Assembly (NCBI GenBank): GCA_050330205.1
Contig: JBHJOA010000060.1
Location: forward strand, 24,242-88,241
Length of the DNA: 64,000 nucleotides
Source: Pelagibius sp050330205
GTDB taxonomy: Bacteria > Pseudomonadota > Alphaproteobacteria > Kiloniellales > Kiloniellaceae
Reading direction: 5' to 3'
Below, in pieces: positions 18,526-26,873 of this stretch. The notes below the pieces were generated by a model, which was not told the DNA's origin, made no database searches, and worked only from the letters and a program-made list of their open reading frames with translations. Made by a program: the position numbers and the translations under genes. Within the stretch, counting starts at the first letter, position 1. Each line of letters starts with the position of its first letter.

Positions 18526-19305
18526 ATGGCGACTGCCACGCCCCTCATGCGGGTACGCAAACTGACCCATGCCTTCGGCCGGGTGCTGGCCTGCTCCGAT
18601 GTCTCCTTCGAGCTGCACAGCGGCGAAGTGCTGGGCGTGGTCGGCGAGTCCGGCTCCGGCAAGACGACGCTGCTGAACTGCATCTCGGCGCGCCTCACGC
18701 CGACCAACGGCATCGTCGAGTACGACCTGCGCGGGCGCGGGCTCAACGACATCTATGCCCTGTCGGAGCCGGAACGCCGCCTGCTGCTGCGCACCGACTG
18801 GGGCGTGGTGATGCAGAACCCGCGCGACGGCCTGCGCATGGACGTGAGCGCCGGCGGCAATGTCGGCGAGCGTCTGATGGCGGTCGGCGCGCGCCACTAC
18901 GGTGCGATCCGAAGCGAGGCCGAGGATTGGCTCAGCAAAGTCGAAATGGATCTCCGGCGAACCGACGACAAGCCGAAGCACTTCTCCGGCGGCATGCAGC
19001 AGCGCCTGCAGATCGCCCGCAACCTGGTGACCAAGCCGCGCCTGGTCTTCATGGACGAGCCGACCGGCGGTCTCGACGTTTCCGTTCAGGCACGACTCCT
19101 CGATCTGCTGCGTGGCCTGGTGCGGGAGTTGAGGCTCTCCGCCATCATCGTGACCCACGACCTGTCGGTGGCGCGCCTGCTGGCCGACCGCCTGATGGTG
19201 ATGAAGGACGGCCGGGTGGTCGAGAGCGGCCTCACTGACCAGGTGCTGGACGATCCGCACCACCCCTATACGCAGCTTCTCGTCTCCTCGGTGCTTCAGG
19301 TGTAA
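18526..19305 (+). CDS. phnK: Phosphonate C-P lyase system ATP-binding protein PhnK
   Basis: A 259-residue ABC-type ATPase that binds the C-P lyase core rather than a membrane permease. Walker A is GESGSGKTT (40-48), signature FSGGMQQRLQIAR, Walker B LVFMDEP, followed by TGGLDVSVQARLLDLLRGL, which is typical of PhnK and the related oligopeptide-type ATPases. It lies between phnJ and phnL, and its stop overlaps the phnL ATG by one base. Confidence 0.94.
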   Translation: MATATPLMRVRKLTHAFGRVLACSDVSFELHSGEVLGVVGESGSGKTTLLNCISARLTPTNGIVEYDLRGRGLNDIYALSEPERRLLLRTDWGVVMQNPRDGLRMDVSAGGNVGERLMAVGARHYGAIRSEAEDWLSKVEMDLRRTDDKPKHFSGGMQQRLQIARNLVTKPRLVFMDEPTGGLDVSVQARLLDLLRGLVRELRLSAIIVTHDLSVARLLADRLMVMKDGRVVESGLTDQVLDDPHHPYTQLLVSSVLQV

Positions 19306-20033
19306 TGATGACGGCAGATACAGGAAATCCGATGATCCGCGTCGAGCGACTCAGCAAGACCTTTACCCTGCACATCCAGGGCGGCACGCGCCTGCCGGTT
19401 TTCGCCGACCTCAGCCTGGAGGTGGCGGCGGGGGAATGCGTCGCGCTCTACGGTCCCTCGGGCAGCGGCAAATCGACGCTGCTGCGCTCGCTCTACGCCA
19501 ACTACAAGCCCGACGGCGGCCACGTCTGGGTAAAGCACACGGAGGAGACGGGCGGCGGCTGGGTCGACATGGCAGGGGCCGCGCCGCACCGGGTGCTGGA
19601 GGTGCGCCGCCGCACGGTGGGCTACGTGAGCCAGTTCCTGCGCGTCATTCCGCGGATTCCGGCGCGCGACATCGTCGCCGAGCCGCTGCATGCCCTCGGC
19701 ACACCGCTGAACGCAGCGCGGGCCAAGGCGGAGGCGCTGCTGGCGCGGCTCAACATCCCCGCGGCGATGTGGGACCTCGCGCCGGCAACCTTCTCCGGCG
19801 GCGAGCAGCAGCGGGTGAACATCGCCCGCGGCTTCTCGGCCGACTATCCCATCCTGCTGCTCGACGAGCCGACGGCATCACTAGATGCCGGCAACCGCGC
19901 GGTGGTCGTCGATCTCATCAACGAGGCCAAGGCGCGCGGCGCCGCTATCGTCGGCATCTTCCACGATGACGAGGTGCGCGAGGCGGTCGCCGAGCGGATC
20001 TTCGATCTCTCCAGGGAAAGGGCGGCGGCATGA
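19305..20033 (+). CDS. phnL: Phosphonate C-P lyase system protein PhnL
   Basis: A 242-residue ABC-type ATPase subunit of the C-P lyase machinery. Walker A GPSGSGKST (50-58), signature FSGGEQQRVNIARG, Walker B ILLLDEPTASLD, and the family features VGYVSQFLRVIPRIPA and FHDDEVR are visible. It begins with two tandem ATGs at 19305 and 19308. It overlaps phnK by 1 base and phnM by 4 bases, so the whole run is translationally coupled. Confidence 0.94.
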   Translation: MMTADTGNPMIRVERLSKTFTLHIQGGTRLPVFADLSLEVAAGECVALYGPSGSGKSTLLRSLYANYKPDGGHVWVKHTEETGGGWVDMAGAAPHRVLEVRRRTVGYVSQFLRVIPRIPARDIVAEPLHALGTPLNAARAKAEALLARLNIPAAMWDLAPATFSGGEQQRVNIARGFSADYPILLLDEPTASLDAGNRAVVVDLINEAKARGAAIVGIFHDDEVREAVAERIFDLSRERAAA

Positions 20034-21175
20034 GTCGCGAACGGGTTTTTACCAACGCACGCATTGTGCTCGCCGACGAAGTCGTCGAGGGAACGCTGGT
20101 TCTGCGCGACGGGCGAATCGTCGAGGTGGCGCGCGGCGCGACGGCGGTGCCGGGCGCCGAGGATACGGAGGGCGACTACATCCTGCCGGGCCTCGTCGAC
20201 CTTCACACCGACCACTTCGAAAAGCACGTGCTGCCGCGCCCGGGCACACGCTGGAACATGGTCTCCGCCGTCATGGCGCACGATGCCCAGATGGCGGCCG
20301 GCGGCGTCACCACCACGTTCGATTGCGTCTGCGTCGGGGTCAGCATCAGGCATCCCGAGCGCCGCGAGATCTTCCGGCCGATGATCGACGCGGTGCGCGA
20401 GGCGCGCGACAAGGACATGCTGCGCGTCGATCACATCGTGCATCTGCGCTGCGAGGTTACCGACGAAACTGTGGTGGAGCTGTTCGACTCCGTGGCCGAT
20501 CATGCCGCGGTCGGCATGATGTCCCTCATGGACCATGCGCCGGGTCATCGCCAGTCTCCTGATGTGCAGGGCTTTCGCGACCGGAACATGAAGTCGCTGG
20601 GTTTGAGCGAGGCCGAAGCCAATGCCCACGTCGAGCGGCTGATGAGCGCCTCGCATACTGTCGCGCCGCAGAACCGCATCGATCTGGCAGCGCGCGCCAG
20701 GGTGCGCGGACTGGCCATCGCTAGCCACGACGACGAAACCGAGCGACACATCGAGGAAGCGGCGGCCCTGGGCATCACCGTGGCCGAATTTCCGACCACC
20801 CTGGCGGCGGCTCGGCTGGCGCATGACAAAGGCATGAAAATCGTGATGGGCGCGCCGAATCTGATGCGCGGCGGGTCCCATTCCGGTAATGTCTCCGCGG
20901 CGGAACTTGCCGCCGAAGGACTGCTCGACAACCTGGCTTCCGACTACGTGCCGGCGAGCCTTCTGCAGGCGGCATTCCGCCTCACGGAGGAGGCGCACGG
21001 GCTGTCGCTGCCCCAGGCGGTCGCCACGGTGAGCGCCAATCCGGCGACTACCGCGGGACTGAGCGACCGCGGGCGCATCGCGCCGGGGCTGAAGGCGGAT
21101 CTGCTGCGGGTGGCGGTGATCGAAGGCCAGCCCTTCATAAAGGCTGTCTGGCATAACGCAGAACGGGTGATGTGA
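20030..21175 (+). CDS. phnM: Alpha-D-ribose 1-methylphosphonate 5-triphosphate diphosphatase PhnM (copy 1)
   Basis: A 381-residue amidohydrolase-fold enzyme that removes pyrophosphate from the ribosyl-phosphonate triphosphate before PhnJ acts. The metal-site motif VDLHTDHFEKH (around residue 60), LASHDDET-like IASHDDETERH, GAPNLMRGGSHSGNVS and ASDYVPASLLQAAF are present. It overlaps phnL by 4 bases and the second phnM-like gene by 1 base. The copies are clearly related but not near-identical. Confidence 0.92.
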   Translation: MSRERVFTNARIVLADEVVEGTLVLRDGRIVEVARGATAVPGAEDTEGDYILPGLVDLHTDHFEKHVLPRPGTRWNMVSAVMAHDAQMAAGGVTTTFDCVCVGVSIRHPERREIFRPMIDAVREARDKDMLRVDHIVHLRCEVTDETVVELFDSVADHAAVGMMSLMDHAPGHRQSPDVQGFRDRNMKSLGLSEAEANAHVERLMSASHTVAPQNRIDLAARARVRGLAIASHDDETERHIEEAAALGITVAEFPTTLAAARLAHDKGMKIVMGAPNLMRGGSHSGNVSAAELAAEGLLDNLASDYVPASLLQAAFRLTEEAHGLSLPQAVATVSANPATTAGLSDRGRIAPGLKADLLRVAVIEGQPFIKAVWHNAERVM

Positions 21176-22362
21176 TGCTGCAGGAAGAGTTGTTGGACCG
21201 ACAGGCTGCGGCGGAAGCGAGACTGCCGCTGAGCCTTGCCAATGCCGAGGTGGTCACGGCCAAGGCGCGGTTCCGAGGCGGGGTCACCGTCGTCGACGGC
21301 GTCATCGCGGAGGTCGAAGAGGGCGGTGCGGTGCCGGCCGGTGCGATCGACTGCCGGGGCGAGCTGCTGCTGCCCGGCCTGGTCGACCTGCACACCGACC
21401 ACTGCGAGCGCCACGCGGTGCCGCGCCCCGGCGTACACTGGGACCCGCTGCAGGCGGCCATCGCCCACGACGCGCAGATCGCCGCGACCGGCATAACCAC
21501 GGTCTTCGATTCCCTGGTGGTCGGACTGCGCGACTCCGACCAGACGCGGCGCGGCCTGCTGGGTCAGATCATGGCGGCGGTGGAAAAGGGCGAGGAACTG
21601 GGCCTGTTCCGCGCCCAGCACCTGCTGCACCTGCGCTGCGAGGTGACCGACCCGACGCTGCTGGACCAGATTACCCCGCACATGGACCACCCGCTACTGC
21701 AGCTGGTCTCGGTGATGGAGCACACCGTCGGCCAGCGCCAGTTCCCCGATGCGGAGAAGTACCGGGAAATCCTGGTCAAGCTGTTCCACGTGCCCGAGGA
21801 CAAGGTGGAGGAGCGCTTCCGCCGCGACGCCGAGGCTTCGCGCACCTTCGCACCGACCTACCGCGACGCGGTTTGCCGCCTGGCCCTGGAGCGCGGCATC
21901 GCCATCGCCGCCCACGACGACGAGACCCTGGAGCATGTCGAGGAGGCCGCCCGCCTGGGCATGACGATCTCCGAGTTCCCGACCACGCTGCTGGCGGCCG
22001 AGGCGGCGCGCGAACGCGGCATGGCGACCGTCGTGGGTGCGCCCAACGTGGTCAAGGGCGGCTCGCACTCCGGCAACGTCTCGGCGCTGGAGCTTGCCCG
22101 CGCCGGGCTGCTCGACGCGCTCGCCTCCGATTACGTGCCGATCTCCCTGCTGGCCGCGACCCTGCGCCTCACCGCGGACGACGTCGGCATGTCGCTGCCG
22201 GAGGCGGTCAACACCGCCAGCCTCAACGCCGCCAGGGCCGCCGGCCTGGACGACCGGGGCGAGATCGCCGCCGGCAAGCGCGCCGATCTCATTCGCGTGC
22301 GACTGGTCGACGGCCATCCCGTAGTGCGCGCCGTCTATTCGGCAGGCAAGCGGGTCGTCTGA
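21175..22362 (+). CDS. PhnM-like diphosphatase (copy 2, tandem paralog)
   Basis: A 395-residue paralog of PhnM directly behind the first copy. It keeps the family motifs VDLHTDHCERH, IAAHDDETLEH, GAPNVVKGGSHSGNVS and ASDYVPISLLAAT, so the metal centre is intact. The start at 21175 (ATG overlapping the TGA of copy 1) was chosen over a GTG at 21172. An N-terminal extension of about 20 residues precedes the first beta strand. It ends the C-P lyase operon; a GNAT gene follows 49 bases later. Two phnM genes in a row suggest substrate divergence or dosage; which copy works with PhnGHI cannot be told. Confidence 0.88.
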   Translation: MLQEELLDRQAAAEARLPLSLANAEVVTAKARFRGGVTVVDGVIAEVEEGGAVPAGAIDCRGELLLPGLVDLHTDHCERHAVPRPGVHWDPLQAAIAHDAQIAATGITTVFDSLVVGLRDSDQTRRGLLGQIMAAVEKGEELGLFRAQHLLHLRCEVTDPTLLDQITPHMDHPLLQLVSVMEHTVGQRQFPDAEKYREILVKLFHVPEDKVEERFRRDAEASRTFAPTYRDAVCRLALERGIAIAAHDDETLEHVEEAARLGMTISEFPTTLLAAEAARERGMATVVGAPNVVKGGSHSGNVSALELARAGLLDALASDYVPISLLAATLRLTADDVGMSLPEAVNTASLNAARAAGLDDRGEIAAGKRADLIRVRLVDGHPVVRAVYSAGKRVV

Positions 22363-22411
22363 CGTCGTTTCGGACTTGCGCGGCGGTTGGGCTTGCGACA
22401 GTTTTCGGGCC

Positions 22412-22921
22412 ATGAGCATCCGTGAAGACGACCTCCGCGGTCCCGAGATCGCCGCGCTGCTTGAAGCGCACCTCGACCTCATGCGCTCGGTCTCGCCGCC
22501 GGAGAGCGTGCATGCGCTCGATCTCGACGCCCTGCGGGCGCCGCAGGTCACCTTCTGGACGGTCTGGGACGGAGACACCTTGCTCGGCTGCGGCGCGCTG
22601 AAGGAGATCGACCCGACGCACGGCGAGATCAAGTCGATGCACACCGCCCAGGCGGCGCGCGGCAAGGGCGTCGCCCGCCGCCTGCTGCAGCACGTCGTCG
22701 ACACGGCACGGCAGCGCGGCTACCGGCGGCTCAGCCTGGAGACCGGCAGCACCGCAGACTTTGCCGCGGCGCAGGGGCTCTACGGCAGCTTCGGATTTGA
22801 AGTCTGCGGGCCCTTTGCCGACTATGTCCTCGACCCCTTCAGCGTCTTCATGACCCTGGAACTGGACGCCGGCCCCGTTCACAGGGGTGTGATCTCTTTC
22901 CGCAGCGGTCACGGCGATTGA
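22412..22921 (+). CDS. GNAT-family N-acetyltransferase
   Basis: A 169-residue GNAT enzyme. The acetyl-CoA loop is visible as AARGKGVARRLLQHVVDTARQRG (residues 75-100) and is preceded by the beta-4 stretch HGEIKSMHTAQ; the beta-5 region GLYGSFGFEVCGPFADY is also typical. It lies downstream of phnM on the same strand with a 49-base gap. PhnO in enteric phn operons is also a GNAT that acetylates aminoalkylphosphonates, but this protein looks more like the general YjhQ/PA4114-type group, so no phn role is claimed. The ATG at 22412 was chosen; an earlier ATG at 22376 lies in the intergenic gap. Confidence 0.82.
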   Translation: MSIREDDLRGPEIAALLEAHLDLMRSVSPPESVHALDLDALRAPQVTFWTVWDGDTLLGCGALKEIDPTHGEIKSMHTAQAARGKGVARRLLQHVVDTARQRGYRRLSLETGSTADFAAAQGLYGSFGFEVCGPFADYVLDPFSVFMTLELDAGPVHRGVISFRSGHGD

Positions 22922-23005
22922 CGCTGCGGCCCCGGAGGCCGCGGGTTTGACTGTCACAGCCGCTCTGCTCAACCCTCAGGAACACCCAACGGAGGAGGCT
23001 TCGCC

Positions 23006-23250
23006 ACGAAGATCTTGATTTCCGCCGCCGTCGTGTCGTTTGCGCCCGCAGGCCCGGGGCCCTCGCCTTCCAGCGCCCGGCTGATATCGCGGCGATCGAC
23101 GCCGCCCTGGCGACCGCCTACCTGACCGATGAACAGAAGGCCCAGGTCATGGAGCTGCGCGGCGATGGCGAGCAGCTGCACAGCAGCGGCCGGCACCAAG
23201 CGTTCGTCGATACCCTGGCGCAGGCCAACGAGACCCTCGGGATCAACTAG
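23006..23250 (+). pseudogene. Broken small secreted-protein gene (lost ATG and frameshift)
   Basis: A strong GGAGGAGG ribosome site at 22991 is followed at the right distance by ACG instead of ATG, then KILISAAVVSFA, a signal-peptide start. The frame is lost in the GC-rich run around 23050-23065. In the next frame it continues as ALAFQRPADIAAIDAALA and LTDEQKAQVMELRGDGEQLH, ending VDTLAQANETLGIN with a stop at 23248. The parts fit a small periplasmic helical protein of about 80 residues whose repeats I have seen in alphaproteobacterial hypothetical proteins. Two independent defects argue for a real pseudogene rather than one read error. Confidence 0.6.
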
Positions 23251-23261
23251 GAAGGCGCGGC

Positions 23262-23912
23262 TCAGGCTTCGTACTTTTCCAGGAAGCCCTCGGCGTTGAG
23301 GGCCCTGAAGTCGGGCAGGGCCTGACGAAGCTGTGCGTGACTCCAGTCCCACCAGGCCAGCGCCTGCAGGCGTTCCGCGATGGCCGGCGGGAAGCGTTCG
23401 CGGATCGGCCGGGCCGGCACGCCGGCGACGATGCTGTAGGGCGCGACCTCCCTGCTCACCACGGCGCCGGCACCGACGACGGCGCCGCTGCCGATGGTGA
23501 CGCCGGCCAGAACGGTGACGCCGTGGCCGAGCCAGATGTCGTGGCCCAGGGTCACGGCATTGCCGCGGCGCCAGGCGAAGACCTCCTCGTCATCGGCCTC
23601 GGCGAAGCCGAACTGGCGGCTGCGATAGGAAAAGTGATGCTGGCTGGCGCGCCAGACCGGATGGTTGCCGGGGTTGATGCGCACCTGGGCGGCGATGGAG
23701 CAGAACTTGCCGATATCGCTGCCGGTCACATGGCAGTCCCAGGTGATGTAGCTGTAGTCCCCGAAGCGGGTGTGGCTCATGGCGGTGCCGCGCCCGATCT
23801 CGGTGTAGATCCCCAGCCCGCAGTCGGTCACCACGGCGCCGTCGTGGATCAGCGGCATCTCGCCCAGCGTCTTGGCCGGTTTCGCGGCCGGAATGATGTG
23901 TCCTTCGCTCAT
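23262..23912 (-). CDS. Phosphonate metabolism hexapeptide-repeat acyltransferase
   Basis: A 216-residue left-handed beta-helix acyltransferase (chloramphenicol/xenobiotic acetyltransferase-like), matching the phn-operon-associated group known as phn_thr-fam (TIGR03308). Hexapeptide repeats are visible from about 25 (VVTDCGLGIYTEIGRGT) to about 170 (IGSGAVVGAGAVVSREV). The catalytic-type His lies in PGNHPVWRASQHHFSYRS. It is the last gene of the phnCDEE operon, 11 bases after the second permease. Likely role: acylation of an amino- or hydroxy-phosphonate or pathway intermediate; the substrate is unknown. Confidence 0.85.
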   Translation of the reverse strand: MSEGHIIPAAKPAKTLGEMPLIHDGAVVTDCGLGIYTEIGRGTAMSHTRFGDYSYITWDCHVTGSDIGKFCSIAAQVRINPGNHPVWRASQHHFSYRSRQFGFAEADDEEVFAWRRGNAVTLGHDIWLGHGVTVLAGVTIGSGAVVGAGAVVSREVAPYSIVAGVPARPIRERFPPAIAERLQALAWWDWSHAQLRQALPDFRALNAEGFLEKYEA

Positions 23913-23923
23913 GGCAGAGGTCC

Positions 23924-24793
23924 TCAGGGGCGGTAGTCGCTCTTGCCGATAATGCGACCGCGGAGCCATCCCGACAACGTGTCGATGGCGTAGACCGTAA
24001 TGAGAATGAGGATGATGATCGACATCACCTCGTCCCAGTTGTTGGCGCTCATGCGGTCGTAGAGCATGTAGCCGATGCCGCCGGCCCCGACGATGCCGAG
24101 GATCGAGGCGCTGCGGGTGTTCGATTCCAGATAGTAGAGGGCGGTGGAAAGCATGACCGGCAAGACCTGCGGAATGATGGCGAGGCGGATCACCTGCAGC
24201 GGCCCGCCACCGCTGGCACGCACCCCCTCGACCTGCTTCCGGTCGATGTTCTCGATGGCTTCCGAGAACAGCTTCGCCAGCGAGCCGATGTCGGAAACCA
24301 TGATCGCGAAGATGCCGGCGAGCGGCCCGAGGCCGAAGGCGCGGATGAAAATCAGCGCAAGGACCAGCTGCTCGAAGGCGCGCAGGGTGTCGAAGCCGCG
24401 GCGCACGCCGAACCGCATCCACTCGATCCTGAGGACGTTCTTGGCACCAAGAAAGGACAGCGGAAGGGCCACGAGGGCCGCCAGCAGCGTCCCGAGGAAG
24501 GCCATGGCGAGGGTCTCGCCGATGGCGGTCACCGGCTCCATGAAGAGTTCCCAACTGGGCCAGACGTAGGGCGGCAGCATGAAGCCGAGCACGAAGCCGA
24601 GTTTGCCGAGGCCGTCCCAGATGCGCTGCGGCGCGAAGTTGAAGTCGATGAGGGTGTAGATCACCAGCGCGGTGAAGAGGCTCCAGGCGCTCCACTTCGC
24701 CCCGCTGCGCGACGCCGGTTCGGCGAAGGCGCGCGGCAGGCGGGCGCGGGCGGCGGCGATCTCGGCGGCGGTCATGTCGCGGGGCTGTCGCAT
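23924..24793 (-). CDS. phnE: Phosphonate ABC transporter permease PhnE (second permease)
   Basis: A 289-residue inner-membrane permease with about six hydrophobic segments and the EAA-type loop GVRASGGGPLQVIRLAIIPQVLPV. The stretch SASILGIVGAGGIGYMLYD is typical of PhnE. It is 12 bases downstream of another phnE-type gene, so the transporter is probably a PhnE1-PhnE2 heterodimer, as is common in alphaproteobacteria. Positive N-terminal residues (RARLPRAFAEPASRSG) precede the first membrane helix at about 38-55. Confidence 0.9.
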   Translation of the reverse strand: MRQPRDMTAAEIAAARARLPRAFAEPASRSGAKWSAWSLFTALVIYTLIDFNFAPQRIWDGLGKLGFVLGFMLPPYVWPSWELFMEPVTAIGETLAMAFLGTLLAALVALPLSFLGAKNVLRIEWMRFGVRRGFDTLRAFEQLVLALIFIRAFGLGPLAGIFAIMVSDIGSLAKLFSEAIENIDRKQVEGVRASGGGPLQVIRLAIIPQVLPVMLSTALYYLESNTRSASILGIVGAGGIGYMLYDRMSANNWDEVMSIIILILITVYAIDTLSGWLRGRIIGKSDYRP

Positions 24794-24805
24794 GGCGGCT
24801 TCCTG

Positions 24806-25723
24806 TCAGGCGGTGGCGAGGGCTTCACGGCCGATGAAGGCGTGGCGGATGCGCTCGCAGACCAGGTCGATGGTGGCGACTGTGAGCAGGATCATCAGGA
24901 AGAGCGCGGAGATGTCGGTGTAGTACTGGAAGGAGATGGCGGTGCGGATTTCCTGGCCCAGGCCGCCGGCGCCGACGAAGCCGATGATGGAGGAGGAGCG
25001 CACGTTGATCTCGAAGCGCAGCAGGGTGTAGCTGACGTGGTTGGGCAGCACCTGCGGGACGACGGCGTAGCGCACCATCTGTATCCAGCTCGCGCCGGCG
25101 GCGCGCAGGCCCTCGACGGGCTTCATGTCGGTGTTCTCGTTGACCTCTGAGAAGAGCTTGCCGAGGGCGCCCGTGGTGTGCACGGCAATGGCAAGGACAC
25201 CGGCCAGAGGACCGATGCCGAAGCAGAAGACGAAGATCAGCGCGTAGACCAAATCCGGCACCGTGCGGGCCACCTCCAGGACGCGGCGGCAGCCGAACAG
25301 GATGACCTTGTTGCGCATCAGGTTGCGGGACGCGGGAAAGCTCAGCATGAAGGCGCCGCAGGTGCCGAAGGCGCTGGCCAGGAAGGCGATGAGCACGGTC
25401 TCCAGCAGCAGCTTCAGCCAGATCTTCACCGGCAGAAACCACTCGGCGAGGTCGGCGCCGAGGCTTTCCCAGCGCAACACCGGAAGGATCTTTGCAATGA
25501 ACTCGTGCAGCCGCGGCAGGCCGTTCCAGATCTTCACCGGGTCGAAGTCGCCGACCTCCACGCTGAAGGCGAGACAGAGCAGGAAGCCGGCGGCGAAGAG
25601 CGCGTCCATGCGGCGCTTGCGCCGCATCTGGCGGGCATAGCGGTCGTGGAAGCGGGCGACGGCGCCGCTGCTGCTCGGGGAAAGGGGAAGATTCGAAGGT
25701 GTCGTGAGGGGGAGGTCCGCCAC
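24806..25723 (-). CDS. phnE: Phosphonate ABC transporter permease PhnE (first permease)
   Basis: A 305-residue PhnE-type permease with an extended charged N-terminus (residues 1-37) and about six hydrophobic segments. The coupling loop is visible as GLRAAGASWIQMVRYAVVPQVLPN, and SSIIGFVGAGGLGQEIRTAISF near the C-terminus is a family mark. It lies between the phnD gene, separated by a 104-base gap containing a stem-loop, and the second permease 12 bases later. Confidence 0.9.
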   Translation of the reverse strand: MADLPLTTPSNLPLSPSSSGAVARFHDRYARQMRRKRRMDALFAAGFLLCLAFSVEVGDFDPVKIWNGLPRLHEFIAKILPVLRWESLGADLAEWFLPVKIWLKLLLETVLIAFLASAFGTCGAFMLSFPASRNLMRNKVILFGCRRVLEVARTVPDLVYALIFVFCFGIGPLAGVLAIAVHTTGALGKLFSEVNENTDMKPVEGLRAAGASWIQMVRYAVVPQVLPNHVSYTLLRFEINVRSSSIIGFVGAGGLGQEIRTAISFQYYTDISALFLMILLTVATIDLVCERIRHAFIGREALATA

Positions 25724-25784
25724 GGCTCCTGGCTCCGATCGCTTGATGTGGTCGGGGTCGGGAAGGGGCTTGCCGGGAATTGAA

Positions 25785-25813
25785 GGGGCCGGCGCCGTAA
25801 AGGCACCGGCCCC
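25785..25813 (-). terminator. Intercistronic stem-loop between phnD and phnE
   Basis: GGGGCCGGCGCC and GGCACCGGCCCC pair over 12 positions with one mismatch and a 5-base loop. No long T-run follows, so it is more likely an mRNA-stabilising or attenuating hairpin than a full stop. It would keep the binding-protein message more abundant than that of the permeases. Confidence 0.6.
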
Positions 25814-25827
25814 TCGCTTGCCTCGGC

Positions 25828-26748
25828 TCAGCTGCCGCGATTGCGGCGGATCTTGCGGATTTCCTCGCGCATCTCGACGATCCAGGCGTAGCGCTCGTGA
25901 TCGACCTCGATCCAGCCGACCTGCTTGGGATTGCCGGTCATCTCGACGAAGGCCTTCGGATCCTTCTGCGGGATCTCCATGACGAGCTGCTTCATCGCCT
26001 GCTTGAGGCCGCCCGGCAGGTTCTTGCGGGTGGTGAGCGGTCCTGACGTGATCTCGGGTGAGGTCCAGATCCAGCAGACTTCGCCCGCCGGAATCATGCC
26101 CTTCTCGACCATGCGCTGGGGAATGCCGGCCACCTCGTTGGTGATATAGGTCGCGGCGGCGTCAAATTGACCGTTGACCACGCCGAGCACGCCGGTCTCG
26201 TGCGAGCCAGAGAACGGCGTGGCGGCGAAGTAGGTCTCCGGGTTGTAACCCTGCTTCAAGAGATTGAAGTAGGGCACCGCGTAGCCGGAAGTGGAATCCG
26301 GGTCGGCGAAGGCCAGAGTCTTACCTTGGAGATCCTCAATCGATTTGTAGGGACTGTCGCAGCGCACCGTGACCACCGAGTAGTAGCCGGTGCTGCCGTC
26401 ATCCTGCAATCGGGAGAGCAGGGGCTCGACGCCGCCCTCGGTCTCAGTCCACGCGGCTGCGTAGGATGAGGATCCGAGGAAGGCAAACTCGATCTGGTCG
26501 GCGGCCAGCGCCTGGATCACACCGTCGAATGAGGAAGCCGTATAGAGCTCCACCGGCGTCCCAAGATTGGCTTCGAGGTAGGCCTTGAAGCTCTCGTACC
26601 GCTTTGTGGTGTCCTTCTCATTCTCGCTGGAAAGAAGACCGAAGCGGATCACCTCGATCTCCGACTTCCAGTCGTCGGCAATGGCGGGGGCGCCGGTCAG
26701 CAAGGTGCCGGCAAGGAGGGCGGTTCCTAAGAAGGTTCTGGAAAGCAT
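25828..26748 (-). CDS. phnD: Phosphonate ABC transporter substrate-binding protein PhnD
   Basis: A 306-residue periplasmic phosphonate-binding protein. Signal peptide 1-24 with AIA before the cleavage site at D25. Mature features include IRFGLLSSENEKDTTKRYES, LAADQIEFAFLGSSSYAAA and DPDSTSGYAVPYFNLL, which are standard PhnD ligand-pocket stretches. The start at 26748 has AAGGAG upstream and gives a proper signal peptide; the upstream ATG at 26826 is rejected. It lies 125 bases after phnC and is followed by a stem-loop before phnE. Confidence 0.93.
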   Translation of the reverse strand: MLSRTFLGTALLAGTLLTGAPAIADDWKSEIEVIRFGLLSSENEKDTTKRYESFKAYLEANLGTPVELYTASSFDGVIQALAADQIEFAFLGSSSYAAAWTETEGGVEPLLSRLQDDGSTGYYSVVTVRCDSPYKSIEDLQGKTLAFADPDSTSGYAVPYFNLLKQGYNPETYFAATPFSGSHETGVLGVVNGQFDAAATYITNEVAGIPQRMVEKGMIPAGEVCWIWTSPEITSGPLTTRKNLPGGLKQAMKQLVMEIPQKDPKAFVEMTGNPKQVGWIEVDHERYAWIVEMREEIRKIRRNRGS

Positions 26749-26873
26749 CGGACGGGTCTCCTTGGAGGTGATCCGGCCGCCCTCAAAGGGGCAGTCGGGT
26801 ATCGGATTGCAAACGCGGGATGGCACGTTGGGCGCCGCCTCGGATCCCCGGGCGCCCCTCGGGGAGCGGCACC

